From positions 2,761,462 to 2,825,461 of the forward strand of contig CP136069.1 in assembly GCA_032622095.1 (NCBI GenBank): a DNA stretch of 64,000 nucleotides, written 5' to 3'. The position numbers and the translations under genes are program-made. Position 1 is the stretch's first letter, and each line of letters begins with the position of its first letter. The notes under the pieces were generated by a model. That model was not told the DNA's origin and did no database searches. It saw only the letters and a program-made list of their open reading frames with translations. Shown piece after piece: positions 11,701 to 26,700 of the stretch. Origin of the DNA: Siphonodentalium dalli. Its lineage: Eukaryota; Mollusca; Scaphopoda; Gadilida; Siphonodentaliidae.

Positions 11701-14700
11701 TGTGAGGCTCAATATAGGGCATATTATACTATTACCAGTGTGAGGCTCAATATAGGGCATATTATACTATTACCAGTGTGAGGCTCAATATAGGGTATAT
11801 TATACTATTACCAGTGTGAGGCTCAATATAGGGTATATTATACTATTACCAGTGTGAGGCTCAATATAGGGTATATTATACTATTACCAGTGTGAGGCTC
11901 AATATAGGGTATATTATACTATTACCAGTGTGAGGCTCAATATAGGGCATATTATACTATTACCAGTGTGAGGCTCAATATAGGGTATATTATACTATTA
12001 CCAGTGTGAGGCTCAATATAGGGTATATTATACTATTACCAGTGTGAGGCTCAATATAGGGTATATTATACTATTACCAGTGTGAGGCTCAATATAGGGT
12101 ATATTATACTATTACCAGTGTGAGGCTCAATATAGGGTATATTATACTATTACCAGTGTGAGGCTCAATATAGGGTATATTATACTATTACCAGTGTGAG
12201 GCTCAATATAGGGTATATTATACTATTACCAGTGTGAGGCTCAATATAGGGTATATTATACTATTACCAGTGTGAGGCTCAATATAGGGTATATTATACT
12301 ATTACCAGTGTGAGGCTCAATATAGGGTATATTATACTATTACCAGTGTGAGGCTCAATATAGGGTATATTATACTATTACCAGTGTGAGGCTCAATATA
12401 GGGTATATTATATTATTACCAGTGTGAGGCTCAATATAGGGTACATTATACTATTACCAGTGTGAGGCTCAATATAGGGCATATTATACTATTACCAGTG
12501 TGAGGCTCAATATAGGGTACATTATACTATTACCAGTGTGAGGCTCAATATAGGGTATATTATATTATTACCAGTGTGAGGCTCAATATAGGGTATATTA
12601 TACTATTGCCAGTGTGAGGCTCAATATAGGGTATATTATACTATTACCAGTGAGGCTCAATATAGGGCATATTATACTATTACCAGTGTGAGGCTCAATA
12701 TAGGGTATATTATACTATTACCAGTGTGAGGCTCAATATAGGGTATATTATACTATTACCAGTGTGAGGCTCAATATAGGGCATATTATACTATTACCAG
12801 TGTGAGGCTCAATATAGGGCATATTATACTATTACCAGTGTCAGGCTCAATATAGGGCATATTATACTATTACCAGTGTGAGGCTCAATATAGGGCATAT
12901 TATACTATTACCAGTGTGAGGCTCAATATAGGGTATATTATACTATTACCAGTGTGAGGCTCAATATAGGGCATATTATACTATTACCAGTGTGAGGCTC
13001 AATATAGGGTATATTATACTATTACCAGTGTGAGGCTCAATATAGGGTATATTATACTATTACCAGTGTGAGGCTCAATATAGGGCATATTATACTATTA
13101 CCAGTGTGAGGCTCAATATAGGGCATATTATACTATTACCAGTGTGAGGCTCAATATAGGGTATATTATACTATTACCAGTGTGAGGCTCAATATAGGGC
13201 ATATTATACTATTACCAGTGTGAGGCTCAATATAGGGTTATTATACTATTACCAGTGTGAGGCTCAATATAGGGTATATTATACTATTACCAGTGTGAGG
13301 CTCAATATAGGGTACATTATACTATTACCAGTGTGAGGCTCAATATAGGGTACATTATACTATTACCAGTGTGAGGCTCAATATAGGGTATATTATACTA
13401 TTACCAGTGTGAGGCTCAATATAGGGTACATTATACTATTACCAGTGTGAGGCTCAATATAGGGTACATTATACTATTACCAGTGTGAGGCTCAATATAG
13501 GGTACATTATACTATTACCAGTGTGAGGCTCAATATAGGGCATATTATACTATTACCAGTGTGAGGCTCAATATAGGGCATATTATACTATTACCAGTGT
13601 CAGGCTCAATATAGGGCATATTATACTATTACCAGTGTCAGGCTCAATATAGGGCATATTATACTATTACCAGTGTGAGGCTCAATATAGGGCATATTAT
13701 ACTATTACCAGTGTCAGGCTCAATATAGGGCATATTATACTATTACCAGTGTGAGGCTCAATATAGGGTATATTATACTATTACCAGTGTGAGGCTCAAT
13801 ATAGGGCATATTATACTATTACCAGTGTGAGGCTCAATATAGGGTATATTATACTATTACCAGTGTGAGGCTCAATATAGGGTATATTATACTATTACCA
13901 GTGTGAGGCTCAATATAGGGTATATTATACTATTACCAGTGTGAGGCTCAATATATGGTATATTATACTATTACCAGTGTGAGGCTCAATATAGGGCATA
14001 TTATACTATTACCAGTGTCAGGCTCAATATAGGGCATATTATACTATTACCAGTGTGAGGCTCAATATAGGGTATATTATACTATTACCAGTGTGAGGCT
14101 CAATATAGGGCATATTATACTATTACCAGTGTGAGGCTCAATATAGGGTATATTATACTATTACCAGTGTGAGGCTCAATATAGGGTATATTATACTATT
14201 ACCAGTGTGAGGCTCAATATAGGGTATATTATACTATTACCAGTGTGAGGCTCAATATATGGTATATTATACTATTACCAGTGTGAGGCTCAATATAGGG
14301 TATATTATACTATTACCAGTGTGAGGCTCAATATAGGGCATATTATACTATTACCAGTGTGAGGCTCAATATAGGGCATATTATACTATTACCAGTGTGA
14401 GGCTCAATATAGGGTATATTATACTATTACCAGTGTGAGGCTCAATATAGGGCATATTATACTATTACCAGTGTGAGGCTCAATATAGGGTATATTATAC
14501 TATTACCAGTGTGAGGCTCAATATAGGGTACATTATACTATTACCAGTGTGAGGCTCAATATAGGGCATATTATACTATTACCAGTGTGAGGCTCAATAT
14601 AGGGCATATTATACTATTACCAGTGTCAGGCTCAATATAGGGCATATTATACTATTACCAGTGTCAGGCTCAATATAGGGCATATTATACTATTACCAGT

Positions 14701-17700
14701 GTCAGGCTCAATATAGGGCATATTATACTATTACCAGTGTGAGGCTCAATATAGGGTATATTATACTATTACCAGTGTGAGGCTCAATATATGGTATATT
14801 ATACTATTACCAGTGTGAGGCTCAATATAGGGTATATTATACTATTACCAGTGTGAGGCTCAATATAGGGCATATTATACTATTACCAGTGTGAGGCTCA
14901 ATATAGGGTATATTATACTATTACCAGTGTGAGGCTCAATATAGGGCATATTATACTATTACCAGTGTGAGGCTCAATATAGGGTATATTATACTATTAC
15001 CAGTGTGAGGCTCAATATAGGGCATATTATACTATTACCAGTGTGAGGCTCAATATAGGGCATATTATACTATTACCAGTGTGAGGCTCAATATAGGGCA
15101 TATTATACTATTACCAGTGTGAGGCTCAATATAGGGCATATTATACTATTACCAGTGTGAGGCTCAATATAGGGTATATTATACTATTACCAGTGAGGCT
15201 CAATATAGGGCATATTATACTATTACCAGTGTGAGGCTCAATATAGGGTATATTATACTATTACCAGTGTGAGGCTCAATATAGGGTATATTATACTATT
15301 ACCAGTGTGAGGCTCAATATAGGGCATATTATACTATTACCAGTGTGAGGCTCAATATAGGGCATATTATACTATTACCAGTGTGAGGCTCAATATAGGG
15401 CATATTATACTATTACCAGTGTGAGGCTCAATATAGGGCATATTATACTATTACCAGTGTGAGGCTCAATATAGGGCATATTATACTATTACCAGTGTGA
15501 GGCTCAATATAGGGTATATTACACTATTACCAGTGTGAGGCTCAATATAGGGCATATTATACTATTACCAGTGTGAGGCTCAATATAGGGCATATTATAC
15601 TATTACCAGTGTGAGGCTCAATATAGGGCATATTACACTATCACCAGTGTGAGGCTCAATATAGGGCATATTATACTATTACCAGTGTGAGGCTCAATAT
15701 AGGGCATATTATACTATTACCAGTGTGAGGCTCAATATAGGGCATATTATACTATTACCAGTGTGAGGCTCAATATAGGGCATATTATACTATTACCAGT
15801 GTGAGGCTCAATATAGGGCATATTATACTATTACCAGTGTGAGGCTCAATATAGGGTACATTTTAATATTATCACTAGGTGAAGAGCTTCCTGTATAATG
15901 AGGGAAGAGGTAAAAAGATGCACTTCCACGACCTTATAAGGAAGCGGAACAAAGAATTCGGAAAAAAGCTGAAAGGCGGGCGTGAAAAGTCAGTGAAAGA
16001 ACTCGTGATGAATGACCTTCACTTGAAAGAGGATGACGAAAATAACCTTCGTTTTGACCCCAGTGAGTTTTTAACCTTTAACTACTGTCAAGACTCAAAA
16101 TAAAAAAAATTCTACTGACTGTCAAAATGACAGGCACCAAATGGATGGTGTTGGTCATTTCAAAATGGTGTCTGTCAAATTTTCAGATGTACATGTACTG
16201 AATGAGACCGTATTTAAATTTCCAATCAACTTATTATTTGTCAATGAGTGAGTTAGTGAGCGTCCAATCGGCACCCAGAAAAAACCTTCTTATTTTTGTT
16301 TTCAAAAGTTCAAAAACATTCCATCAATGTACAAATGCACTTCACAAATGAGATAATTGCATTAACTCTGAATTGATATGAAATTAAAAAAGAACTATTT
16401 TTTACTTTCAATGTCCGATTTGGCCAGTATAGTAGTGGCTCCTTGGATGTACCCAAACAGATACAGATTGTTTAAAAATTTGCATTGGACAAAATGTCCG
16501 ACAGATACTGAAGTGCACTGGACATAAGCTATTTTTCCGCCAAGGAAAGCCCTTCAACAGAACTATGCGGATTAAATCTCCGGCCTTGTGTCAATCAGGA
16601 GGGTTAAAATTTTATTGCTGTCCGACTCCGCTGTTCACACCCATGCTCAGATTAGTCACGCATGAATACGCCCAAGTAAATCCCGCATTCTTCTAATTAT
16701 CTAGTCAGTTTGTTTGTATACGTAATTCGTTTCGTGTTTTTGTTTTCTCATCAAGTCGGTTCCTTCTAAAAAATTAGAAATAAGAAGGACATCTTGACGA
16801 TGACTAAAGACGCACATAGCTTACTTGTGGCGACACCAAATTTTGCATTTTTGTGCAACATATACGGCGTGATAACTTACGATAAATCCGAAAGATAGTC
16901 CTTGTTATCAGATGACAATTGACATTTCTTTTGACTGAGCGATCTGTACCATTGTTTTAACAATCAATACCTGCGAATTTACACCCGCCAGTATGTATGA
17001 ACGTGAGGTCTTGTATTAGACCCATGGCAAATGTAATACAACATTACAGCTACTTCAAGGTATTTAGAAAATTCTGCCTTGTCTATCACGATTACATATC
17101 CTTTAACTCATTGTATCATCAGTACAATAGTTACTAACACTCCGTAGCAGGGAGATTATATTCGTTATCCCATATATAAACTCACTTCAGATTGGTGTGT
17201 TGTCTGTTGCTATAACTATAGTGTTGCATTATTTACATCCATGTATGTACAGTATGGCTGTAACAGTTTGGGTTACTACGAGTCAGGCGATTGGTTTGAT
17301 TGGGGCCGAGGGCACCCTGATATACAAGCTTTGACGACAACCAATTTTCATTAAAAAGTTTATCAATTGAAATATCGATCAACGACTGCAAAGCAGTGAA
17401 AACGTAGTAACCTGACACTCCAGCTACACCTGGCTCAAACACTGGCCTACTTGTGGCAAGTAACCATATCCAATGGGACCTTGGTAAACAAGGGAAAGCT
17501 TTGTCTTCAATACGGCGCACCTTGTTCATAAGGGGCATGGTCAGGGTGTTGCAACGATTTATCGGCTTGCCAGCATCTCACTGAATTTCAATTAAACGAT
17601 GTTTCTCCTTATTATCATCCGCCAGATGATTTAAGATTTACGCCGTCCACAGGTTAGTAATTAGAATTGTAAATTGTAAATGTGATGTAACGACTGTGAT

Positions 17701-20700
17701 CAGAAGATGTCACCAACTTGGAACATCTGACCTCTTATCCTCAGACATTAGTGTTTGTCGATACATTCAATTTTTCTGTCCCATTGACATATTATGGTTT
17801 AAGTGCCTCAATGCCATATTACCGTAGGACCTAATATGCATCGGAATTGGTGAGCTGGCAACATGTATTGCACGCCATAATAGTTCCATACATTGTACAT
17901 GGCAATAATATGGTATCAGGGCCTCATGTATGCTGTCAGAACTGACTATGCTTACATATGGTGAACAGTTTTCACCACAATACTGACATACTTTGCGGTT
18001 TTCATCAGTGAATAAACAGCGACACAGAAAGCATAAATATTGTCACATGCTCCAGAATCACTGCCAATAATCTTTCCAATAGAGTCCATCACTTGGCTCA
18101 TTAACTTCTATTTCCACATATATCAAAACGATAATCTGCCAAATAGCTTTCACTCATGTATGCAGCGCAGTTACATGCAACACATTTATATTGCGCATGG
18201 CCACTGCCCTTATGATTTCCATAAAAGAGTCCAAACCATGACTCTTTTCCTTCTATTGCCACATATTCAAATGATTATCTGGCAAATATCAGAAATGACT
18301 GCATTTGTATTGTCACATGTCTAAAGCGAGATTACATGCACAGCATTTATATTGCCCACATTCACTGCCAATATATTTCCAAAGAGGCCGAGACATGGCT
18401 CTTCTCCTTCTATTGTCACATATCCAATGATTATCGGGCCAATAGATTCGATACAAGCATAACGAAAATGAAGGCTAAACCGCTTAGTTCTTGCACATAT
18501 GTGCATTCGTCCTCATAAACGAGAAAAGACAGTATCTTACCTGTAATTCAATAAAACTTATAGCAGGTAAGATCACATGGCCAGGGGTATAAAGTAATTT
18601 TTATACTAACCTTACTTTCCATTCAATAACCAACAGACTGTATTGTATATTAACCTTACTTTGTTATAACTAACAGCATGTCTTGCAGTCGAACGTGATT
18701 CAAATTTGATGGCCACACACCGTGCGGGTTGCTCAATCACGGGTGTATTACTTGTCATAGTTCGGGTGAGGGCATTTTAGTCAATGATTACGAACTTTGA
18801 GCAACTGTACCAGTCTTTACCTCGGGCAGGACCAGTTCTGGCCCCCTGGTCCTGCTACGGCAGTCTGATCCAGTGGTAGGCGGGTGCTGCAATTTGTTGA
18901 TTCGGGAAACCAATCTTAAAGTGTGATTGCCCCGGCATCTTACTCTCAGGTGCCTAATGGTAGTGTCAGTACGATTATTAAATTTCGAGGAAACCCATTG
19001 ATACAATATTATTCCACATAGAGTGAAATTTCCATCTGTATTGTTGATTTCGGCCTGGATTCCTGACAACAAGATCTGTTTTTAGGCCATCAAGATTATT
19101 GCGCAACTGGGAGTAGCCTTTGGCAGCTGTTCTGGGAAGACTCGTTGTCATGTGACGCTCTTGCTCATAGACATAGCGCACCAGCCAAATGGCCTTCTGA
19201 CTCTTCCCCACGGTGCAGTGGCCCACATCTACAATAGAGTGGGTCCAGTCGATCCCCTGGAATCATAATACCTTCGGGATACATCCGGGCCTGCTCCTCC
19301 GCCGTCATATGATCATAGTGGTATGTCATCGACATTTATTCCAGTTTGGTCAGGACCACCAGCATTTGGGGGATTCCATGGAAGGGGCTTCCTTTGGTCT
19401 AATGGCTCATCAGAACTTATTCCCTCTGGCCTTGGGGGCGCAGCCTTTTCTACATGGGCCATTGATGATGCTCCAGAATTTGAGGGGGTGACCTTGGACA
19501 GGACATAGCTCCTTATCCCAAATGCAAGAGCATTTGTCTTGCGTCAAACCATTTCAGAGTAGGCCTCTTCTACAGTCTGGTATCCCAACTTGATGCAGCC
19601 AATTCTGTTGGCTGGCGTCGATCCTGACATGCTTCTCTGAATCACGTGGCGTCGGCAGGTTTGACGACGATGAGCAAGAATCGCGGGTCGACAGTGGGTC
19701 ACCAGGCACACTGTCAGACGAGGATTCTGACGTTCCTCTGGTAAGTGATTTTGTACAGGATGAGGACACAGGTTGATCTCTTATATTGCTTCATTTAATT
19801 CAACAATTTGCGATAAAGTACCAGTATTTACCTCAGTCAGGAAAGCTCCAGCAATGTAGCCTTTGGAGGATGTTCAGGGTGGGGAAGACTTGTTGTTGCA
19901 TGCCTCCAAGAGCTGCACCAGGCAACCAGTCTTCTGCCTCTTCCCCACGGTGCAGTGGCCCACATCTCCACAAGATGGGGTCCAGTCGATCCCCTGGAAT
20001 CGTACACCTTCGGGATACCTCCAGGCCACTCCTCCACCAGTAGAAAAGAAAGGCTGAATGTTTTGGGTGGGGAAGACTTGTTGTTGCGTGCCTCCAAGAG
20101 CTGCACCAGCCAACCAGCCTTCTGACTCTTCCCCATGGTGCAGTGGCCCACATCTCCACAAGATGGGGTCCAGTCAATCCCCTGGAATCATCACCTTCGG
20201 GAGACCTCCAGGCCACTCCTTCACCAGTCATTTTGCAACTTTGATCATTCTGCTAAATTTGATCATTTTGAAATGTACCGAAACTTGTCATGTGCACCAT
20301 CATAGATCACTGATGCTTCTATGCCTGTTCTTCAATTCCTCAGTGGTGTTCTCTAATCTCCTATATACTGGTATGCAATGATACCTTGGATCATGTTGGC
20401 GTTCCCTGCTCTCTACATTATACGAGGCTGGAGTAAGGATTTGTGGCATGATATAATGAAACATCATACCTCGCTATGATATCTGCAGCATATCATTTTT
20501 ATATCTGGTTTGTGTATCACAGGGAGCAAATAATTTTGAAATTTTGATTAGCAAATAATCTCACATTGACATGATTAGATAGCATGTTATAACATCATAT
20601 AAAAATTACTCGCTATTACCGGTATCCACATTTCCGTAGCAAATTGCGATGCGATACCAGTTAATTTGCTCCCTGGTGTATCATAAGCATCCTGATATCT

Positions 20701-23700
20701 TATGGCATACACAATGGCTACATGTGACATCAGTTCATAATGTGAACTGTCGAGAGAGCGAAGACTACATGTATGACAAAGAGAATAGGATGAAGCGACG
20801 GAAGAAGTGAAGGAAAAGAAGTCTCTTCAAAAGTTATACTTGCTCGGTTGTCTCGCTAGCATGAATTATATGGCACTACCTGGGATGTTTCTTCCAAAAA
20901 CAAGGGGGGGGGGGGGGGGAGGTCCACGTTTGAGCAATGTCGGAATCTGAATTGTGAGCTCTTTCACGTAACATAATCATATCCGATTCATGACTAAATC
21001 ACATTTACATGAAATCTGTTTCGGAAGAGTAAATTCCCATCGAATTTGGATATTAGTTAACTTTATTGCTCGTGCCTCCTCCTGGGCTTGCATTCTAATC
21101 CATATAGTTCAGTTGAAGGGCTTTCCTTGGCGGAAAAATATAATTTTTAAAATAAAAATTATTTTTTCCTTAACTCATTACCACTCTGACCGCAGCTGAC
21201 AAGAACCCCCAGGTTACTTTGACGTTGTGACGTTAAAATCTCAGCCACCTTGCCACGGCGACGTAATTTACGTCCCATTTCCTCAGAGATTTTGATGTTT
21301 TAGTCGGCTTCAGCATGTTTTTACCTTAGTTCTGTGATCACTGTCATTCTAATTTCTAAATTCTAGAAATGGCCTTTCGTGGTTTCGCTATTTAGTATTT
21401 GTTCAGAATTTGTTGTTTCAAACAAATTGAATAGACTGTGCCACCTTTCCATAATGTCACAATTCCAAGTTTAAAGGTACTCAACCCGTAAAGAGGGTCC
21501 CCATGTCAACAGATTCCAACAACAACAATCCGATCGGAGGGTCCTATATTACTATTTCTTTGGCTTTGGGGGTAAAAAATATTTGATTCGAGTCGAGGAA
21601 CCCATCAAACAAAGCTCAGAGCTATTAGATATTAATTTTTAAAATTTGTTATAAACTCGAGATCAGTACTACTAACTGCCGTAATCTGCTCTGGATGTGT
21701 TCTCCAAATCTATTCAAACAGACAAGGATGGATAACTCTAAAATCAAGTGGTAATTTTAACTCAATTTTGACTGAGTTCTGGGCCAGATAGTATTCCCGA
21801 TAATGAAAAATAATAGATTTCTAAAATCGATATCTAACAAATCTGAGCTTTGATGGGTGACTTCCTCGACTCGAATCAAATATTTTTGACCCCCGAAGCC
21901 ATTGAAATAGTAATTGAGAGGAGTTTTATCGGGTTGAGTACCTTTAAATGTTAAAATGTTGCAACAGTAATCGAAAGCAATCGTCGTTTTTATTAATTTT
22001 TTAACAAATGTACTTTCGAGCAAGGTAAGGCGTGAATGGAATAAAATGTTCTGATTGGATAGAATATACTTCAACCGCATACTTTATGTAAAATCAAAAC
22101 AATCATGACGATTAATGGAGAAAGCCACGAAAATTTTGTGTTTACTTTTATTAAATAAAAAGGTGTCAAAAGGTGCTTCTGAGGAAATGACGTAAGGTGA
22201 CAAAAGGTGCCTCTGAGGAAATGACGTAAGGTGACAAAATGTGCTTCTGAGGAAATGTCGTAAGGTGTCAAAAGGTGCTTCTGAGTGGTAATGAGTTAAG
22301 GGAAGCCCGAAACTGAACTATCATAGATCCCTCCCATGGTGGTGCCATTCCCAACCCCGCGACTCGCAAATCTCATGATTGAGTCGGAAATAAAAAACTG
22401 ACTAGATAATTAGAAGAATGCGGGATTTACTTGGGCATATTCATGCGTGACTAATCTGAGCATGGGTGTGAACAGCGGAGTCGGACAACAATAAAATTTT
22501 AACCCTCCTGATTGACACAAGTCCGGAGATCTAATCCATATAGTTCAGTTTCGGGCTTCCCTTAAGGAAAAACTAATTTTAATTAAAAAAATTATATTTT
22601 TCGTCGGACAATGACCGTGACTGACCACTTATTTTGAGCCTTGACTACTGTATGAATGTCTATGCACGTCTGACTGAACACTTCCCAGACATCAATCATG
22701 GCCATCAGAAACTCATTCATTGTGATAGGTTGTTTAAATATTATATAGTGACAATACATCACCATCGTGTATTGTAGCAAATTATTGTTTAGTTTTGACA
22801 GTGGTTGTACCGGTATAACAAATACCAACTCAGTGCAATAACTCTATCAGTGCAATAACTCTATCAGTGCAATAACTCTATCAGTGCAATAACTCTATCA
22901 GTGCTCTAAGTACTTAACCCTTTACCCAACAGAACGGCCCTGTGCCAATGCATTCTCTTATATATGCGAGTCGACCATAGGTCGCCTCGCATATATAAGA
23001 GAATGCATTGGCTTAACACATTAAAAATTATAAAATTGTTAAAGAATGTAAGAAAAAATGGTAAAAAGTGTTAAAAAAAAGATATTTTTAGGCCAATGCA
23101 TTCTCTTATATATGCGAGGCGACCTATGGTCGACTCGCATATATAAGAGAATGCATTGGCACAGGGTATAACTGTAACTATCACAATGTGGTCAAGGAGC
23201 CGGTTCCAATGATATCCATATTTGTATGGTTCTATTGAGACAGACCGAAGATATTTTAGGCTGTTGAAGCTTTATTTGGCCGGTTCTGGCCGGTTTGTTG
23301 GGTAAAGGGTTAAACCCTTTCAGTGCCAAGTCCGATTTTTGTATCAACCCATATTTCCTTGATCATTTTTCAAATTTATTGATTATTTGAGCTCTTTCCA
23401 TCAATGTATCACATTATTATAATCAATAAATTTGAAAAATGATCAAGGAAATATGGGTTGATACAAAAATCGAACTTGGCACTGAAAAGGTTGAAGTCCC
23501 ATTGTCCACTCAATAGAGACCTTTTGCAAAATTATGAATATGATATATTGTCCTACAGTAATGTATTATACACCACACGGATAATGTTAGAGCGTCCCCA
23601 AGCAGGACCGGTGGCACATTCTTGACACATCTTCACATAATTAAACTGAGTGGGGTATATTTCTTCCCACATAATAACTTCCGTGCGTAAAAATATTAAA

Positions 23701-26700
23701 TTTTGGCCTTATACTGGCAAGATATTGCGAAGGTCTCTATTGTGTGAAATAAGCATACAGATATCTAGACCAAGTCTTCTCAGTCCACAACAGCTTGGGA
23801 TATCGCATGGACTATAAGAGGAAGCTCCAGTCATGTATTCAAGCCTGCAAATAGCGTGTCTGTCATTTGCAGAATGAGGTCCCCAGAGGGTGAATTTAGT
23901 GATGCTATCACTAAATTCGCTCTCTGGAGACCTCATTCTGCTTAGGCCCTCAACTGCTATGGTAGACCTAGGATCAGAATGAAGTTGCCCAGTTGAAGTT
24001 GGTGATGTTCACCCATTGGGCACCTCAATTATGAATTTTATCTTCTGCAAATTAGGGGGATATAGAAACTTCCTAGAAGGGAAATGTAACTAAAACAATC
24101 TTAATTTGATACTATAGATACCTCCCAGAAGATGAAGTCTAAGCAGAATGAGGTCTCCAGAGGGTGAATTTGGTAATGCTAGCCCGATGTGCGGGATAGC
24201 GTTACTAAATTCACCCTCTGGGGACCTCATTCTGCAAATGACAGACACGCTATTTGCAGGCTTGGTCAGTAATCTATAAGACATCCATCTCAAACCTCAC
24301 TAATAAACTTTAATGTTTAACCCACAGGGAGCCTCACACAGATGGAAGCTTGCACTACAGAGTGTCGTCTGCTCCAGTCTATGTGGGGCTCTCTATGGGT
24401 TCAGACACGCTATTTGCAGGATGATGCTGTTTTTGGACTGAGTCCCAACCCGTTGTTCTTCTATAACGGACTTTCATTCAAAATAGTATTCACATAAACC
24501 CTTGAATGTGATTAATCATCTGAAGTGTCCACGATTAATCTGTCTTAAATGATATATCATCTACCATGATAGAAAAAGGTATAGTGATGGTACGATCGTT
24601 TAATATATTGTTTACATGCATTTTCTGACAGCGCGACAAATTCTCTTGAAAACTAGGCTTTTTTTTACTTATATATCTTGTTGCAATGAGATTTAATGGA
24701 CCTCTGATATATGCATGTTTGATATCATAATGCTTGGGAAAGGCTATCCTCTATGATCATATATGCAAAGCTTCCATTTGACCTAATCCAAAGATATACA
24801 AGCAATATAACCCCCACCTACGAATATGGGCGTAACGTCTGTTACAGAAGAGCAACGGGATGGGACTCGGTCCAAAAACATCATCAACCCGACCGATATT
24901 CCATGCCGTTGTGGTCTGAGAAGACTAACCAGGTAACTAACTATACGAGGGTTAACCGATTTGTTACCCTGTGCCAATGCATTCTCTTATATATGCGAGT
25001 CGACCATAGGTCGCCTCGCACATATAAGAGAATGCATTGGCCTAACAATTTTTTATCATTTAAAAAAAATATTTCTTACAATTTTTAGGACATAAAATAA
25101 AAAACATCCATTACCCTGCAGGGAGCCCCACACATATATAGAAGCATATAGAAGAGTGTCGTCTGCTCATGTTTGTCTGGGGCTCTGTATGGGTGAAATT
25201 ATAAAATTGTTAAAGAATACAAGAACAAATTATTAAAATTGTAAAAAATTGTTAGGCCAATGCATTCTCTTATATATGCGAGGCGACCTATGGTTGACTC
25301 GCATATATAAGAGAATGCATTGGCACAGGGCTCTTAGAGCTCTTTCCATCCATCAATGTATCACATTATTATAATCAATAAATTTGAAAACAATTATCAA
25401 GGAAATATGGGTTGATACAAAAATCGGACTTGGCACTGAAAGGGTTAACACACGGAGAATTTAAATGGTCAAGAAGTTACATGAACTAATTAATTGCTCA
25501 ATAAAAGAAGCGCTTCCGTGAAAACAATCGAACACTAACCCGCACCAGCACAGAACGGTACTGTCGTAAGCTGTTGTGGACCGAGAAGACTTGTTCTACA
25601 TGTAAATTCTGTACATCTGAAGATCATGAGAGGGAACTTGGTTTTTTATTCAAGACATTTCATAATTATTTTTATTCTGAAAGACAACCACTGATAAATA
25701 TTTGTCAACATTTATATTTTTATTCGAATCCTTTGACTGGAATTTGGGTTGTATCAGAATGAGCAGAACAATGTACGCCACCGTGAGATCATATATCACT
25801 AAATGTACGCCACCGTGAGATCATATATCACTAAATGTACGCCACCGTGTGATCATATATCACTAAATGTACGCCACTGTGTGATCATATATCACTAAAT
25901 GTATGCCACCGTGTGATCATATATCACTAAATGTAATCCACCGTGTGATCATATATCACTAAATGTACGCCACCGTGTGATCATATATCACTAAATGTAC
26001 GCCACCGTGTGATCATATATCACTAAATGTACGCCACCGTGTGATCATATATCACTAAATGTACGCCACCGTGTGATCATATATCACTAAATGTATGCCA
26101 CCGTGTGATCATATATCACTAAATGTACGCCACCGTGAGATCATATATCACTAAATGTACGCCACCGTGAGATCATATATCACTAAATGTACGCCACCGT
26201 GTGATCATATATCACTAAATGTACGCCACCGTGTGATCATATATCACTAAATGTACGCCACCGTGTGATCATATATCACTAAATGTATGCCACCGTGTGA
26301 TCATATATCACTAAAAGTACGCCACCGTGTGATCATATATCACTAAATGTACGCCACCGTGTGATCATATATCACTAAATGAACGCCACCGTGTGATCAT
26401 ATATCACTAAATGTACGCCACCGTGTGATCATACACTGTATATCACTAAAAGTACGCCACCGTGTGATCATATATCACTAAATGTACGCCACCGTGTGAT
26501 CATATATCACTAAATGTACGCCACCGTGTGATCATACATCACTAAATGTACGCCACCGTGTGATCATATATCACTAAATGCAGACGCATACTGCGCAAAC
26601 ATTATGAAATGGTTGGTTAATATATATATTTTTAAATGACATATACGGCGTCTTTCAACAATATTCGCTCACATGCTCCATGTAGGAAATATCCATGTAA

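Noticed and set aside
8301-15860. CRISPR-like array
   Set aside because: Units are contiguous without unique spacers and lie in an animal intron; it is a minisatellite.
17233-17538. 101-codon minus-strand ORF
   Set aside because: No recognisable domain, exon signals or composition change; indistinguishable from chance.
23709-24293. ORFs with [12 protein letters not shown] motifs
   Set aside because: They are translations of the hAT-like hairpin (GCAGAATGAGGTCC...) and occur in both orientations throughout the window.
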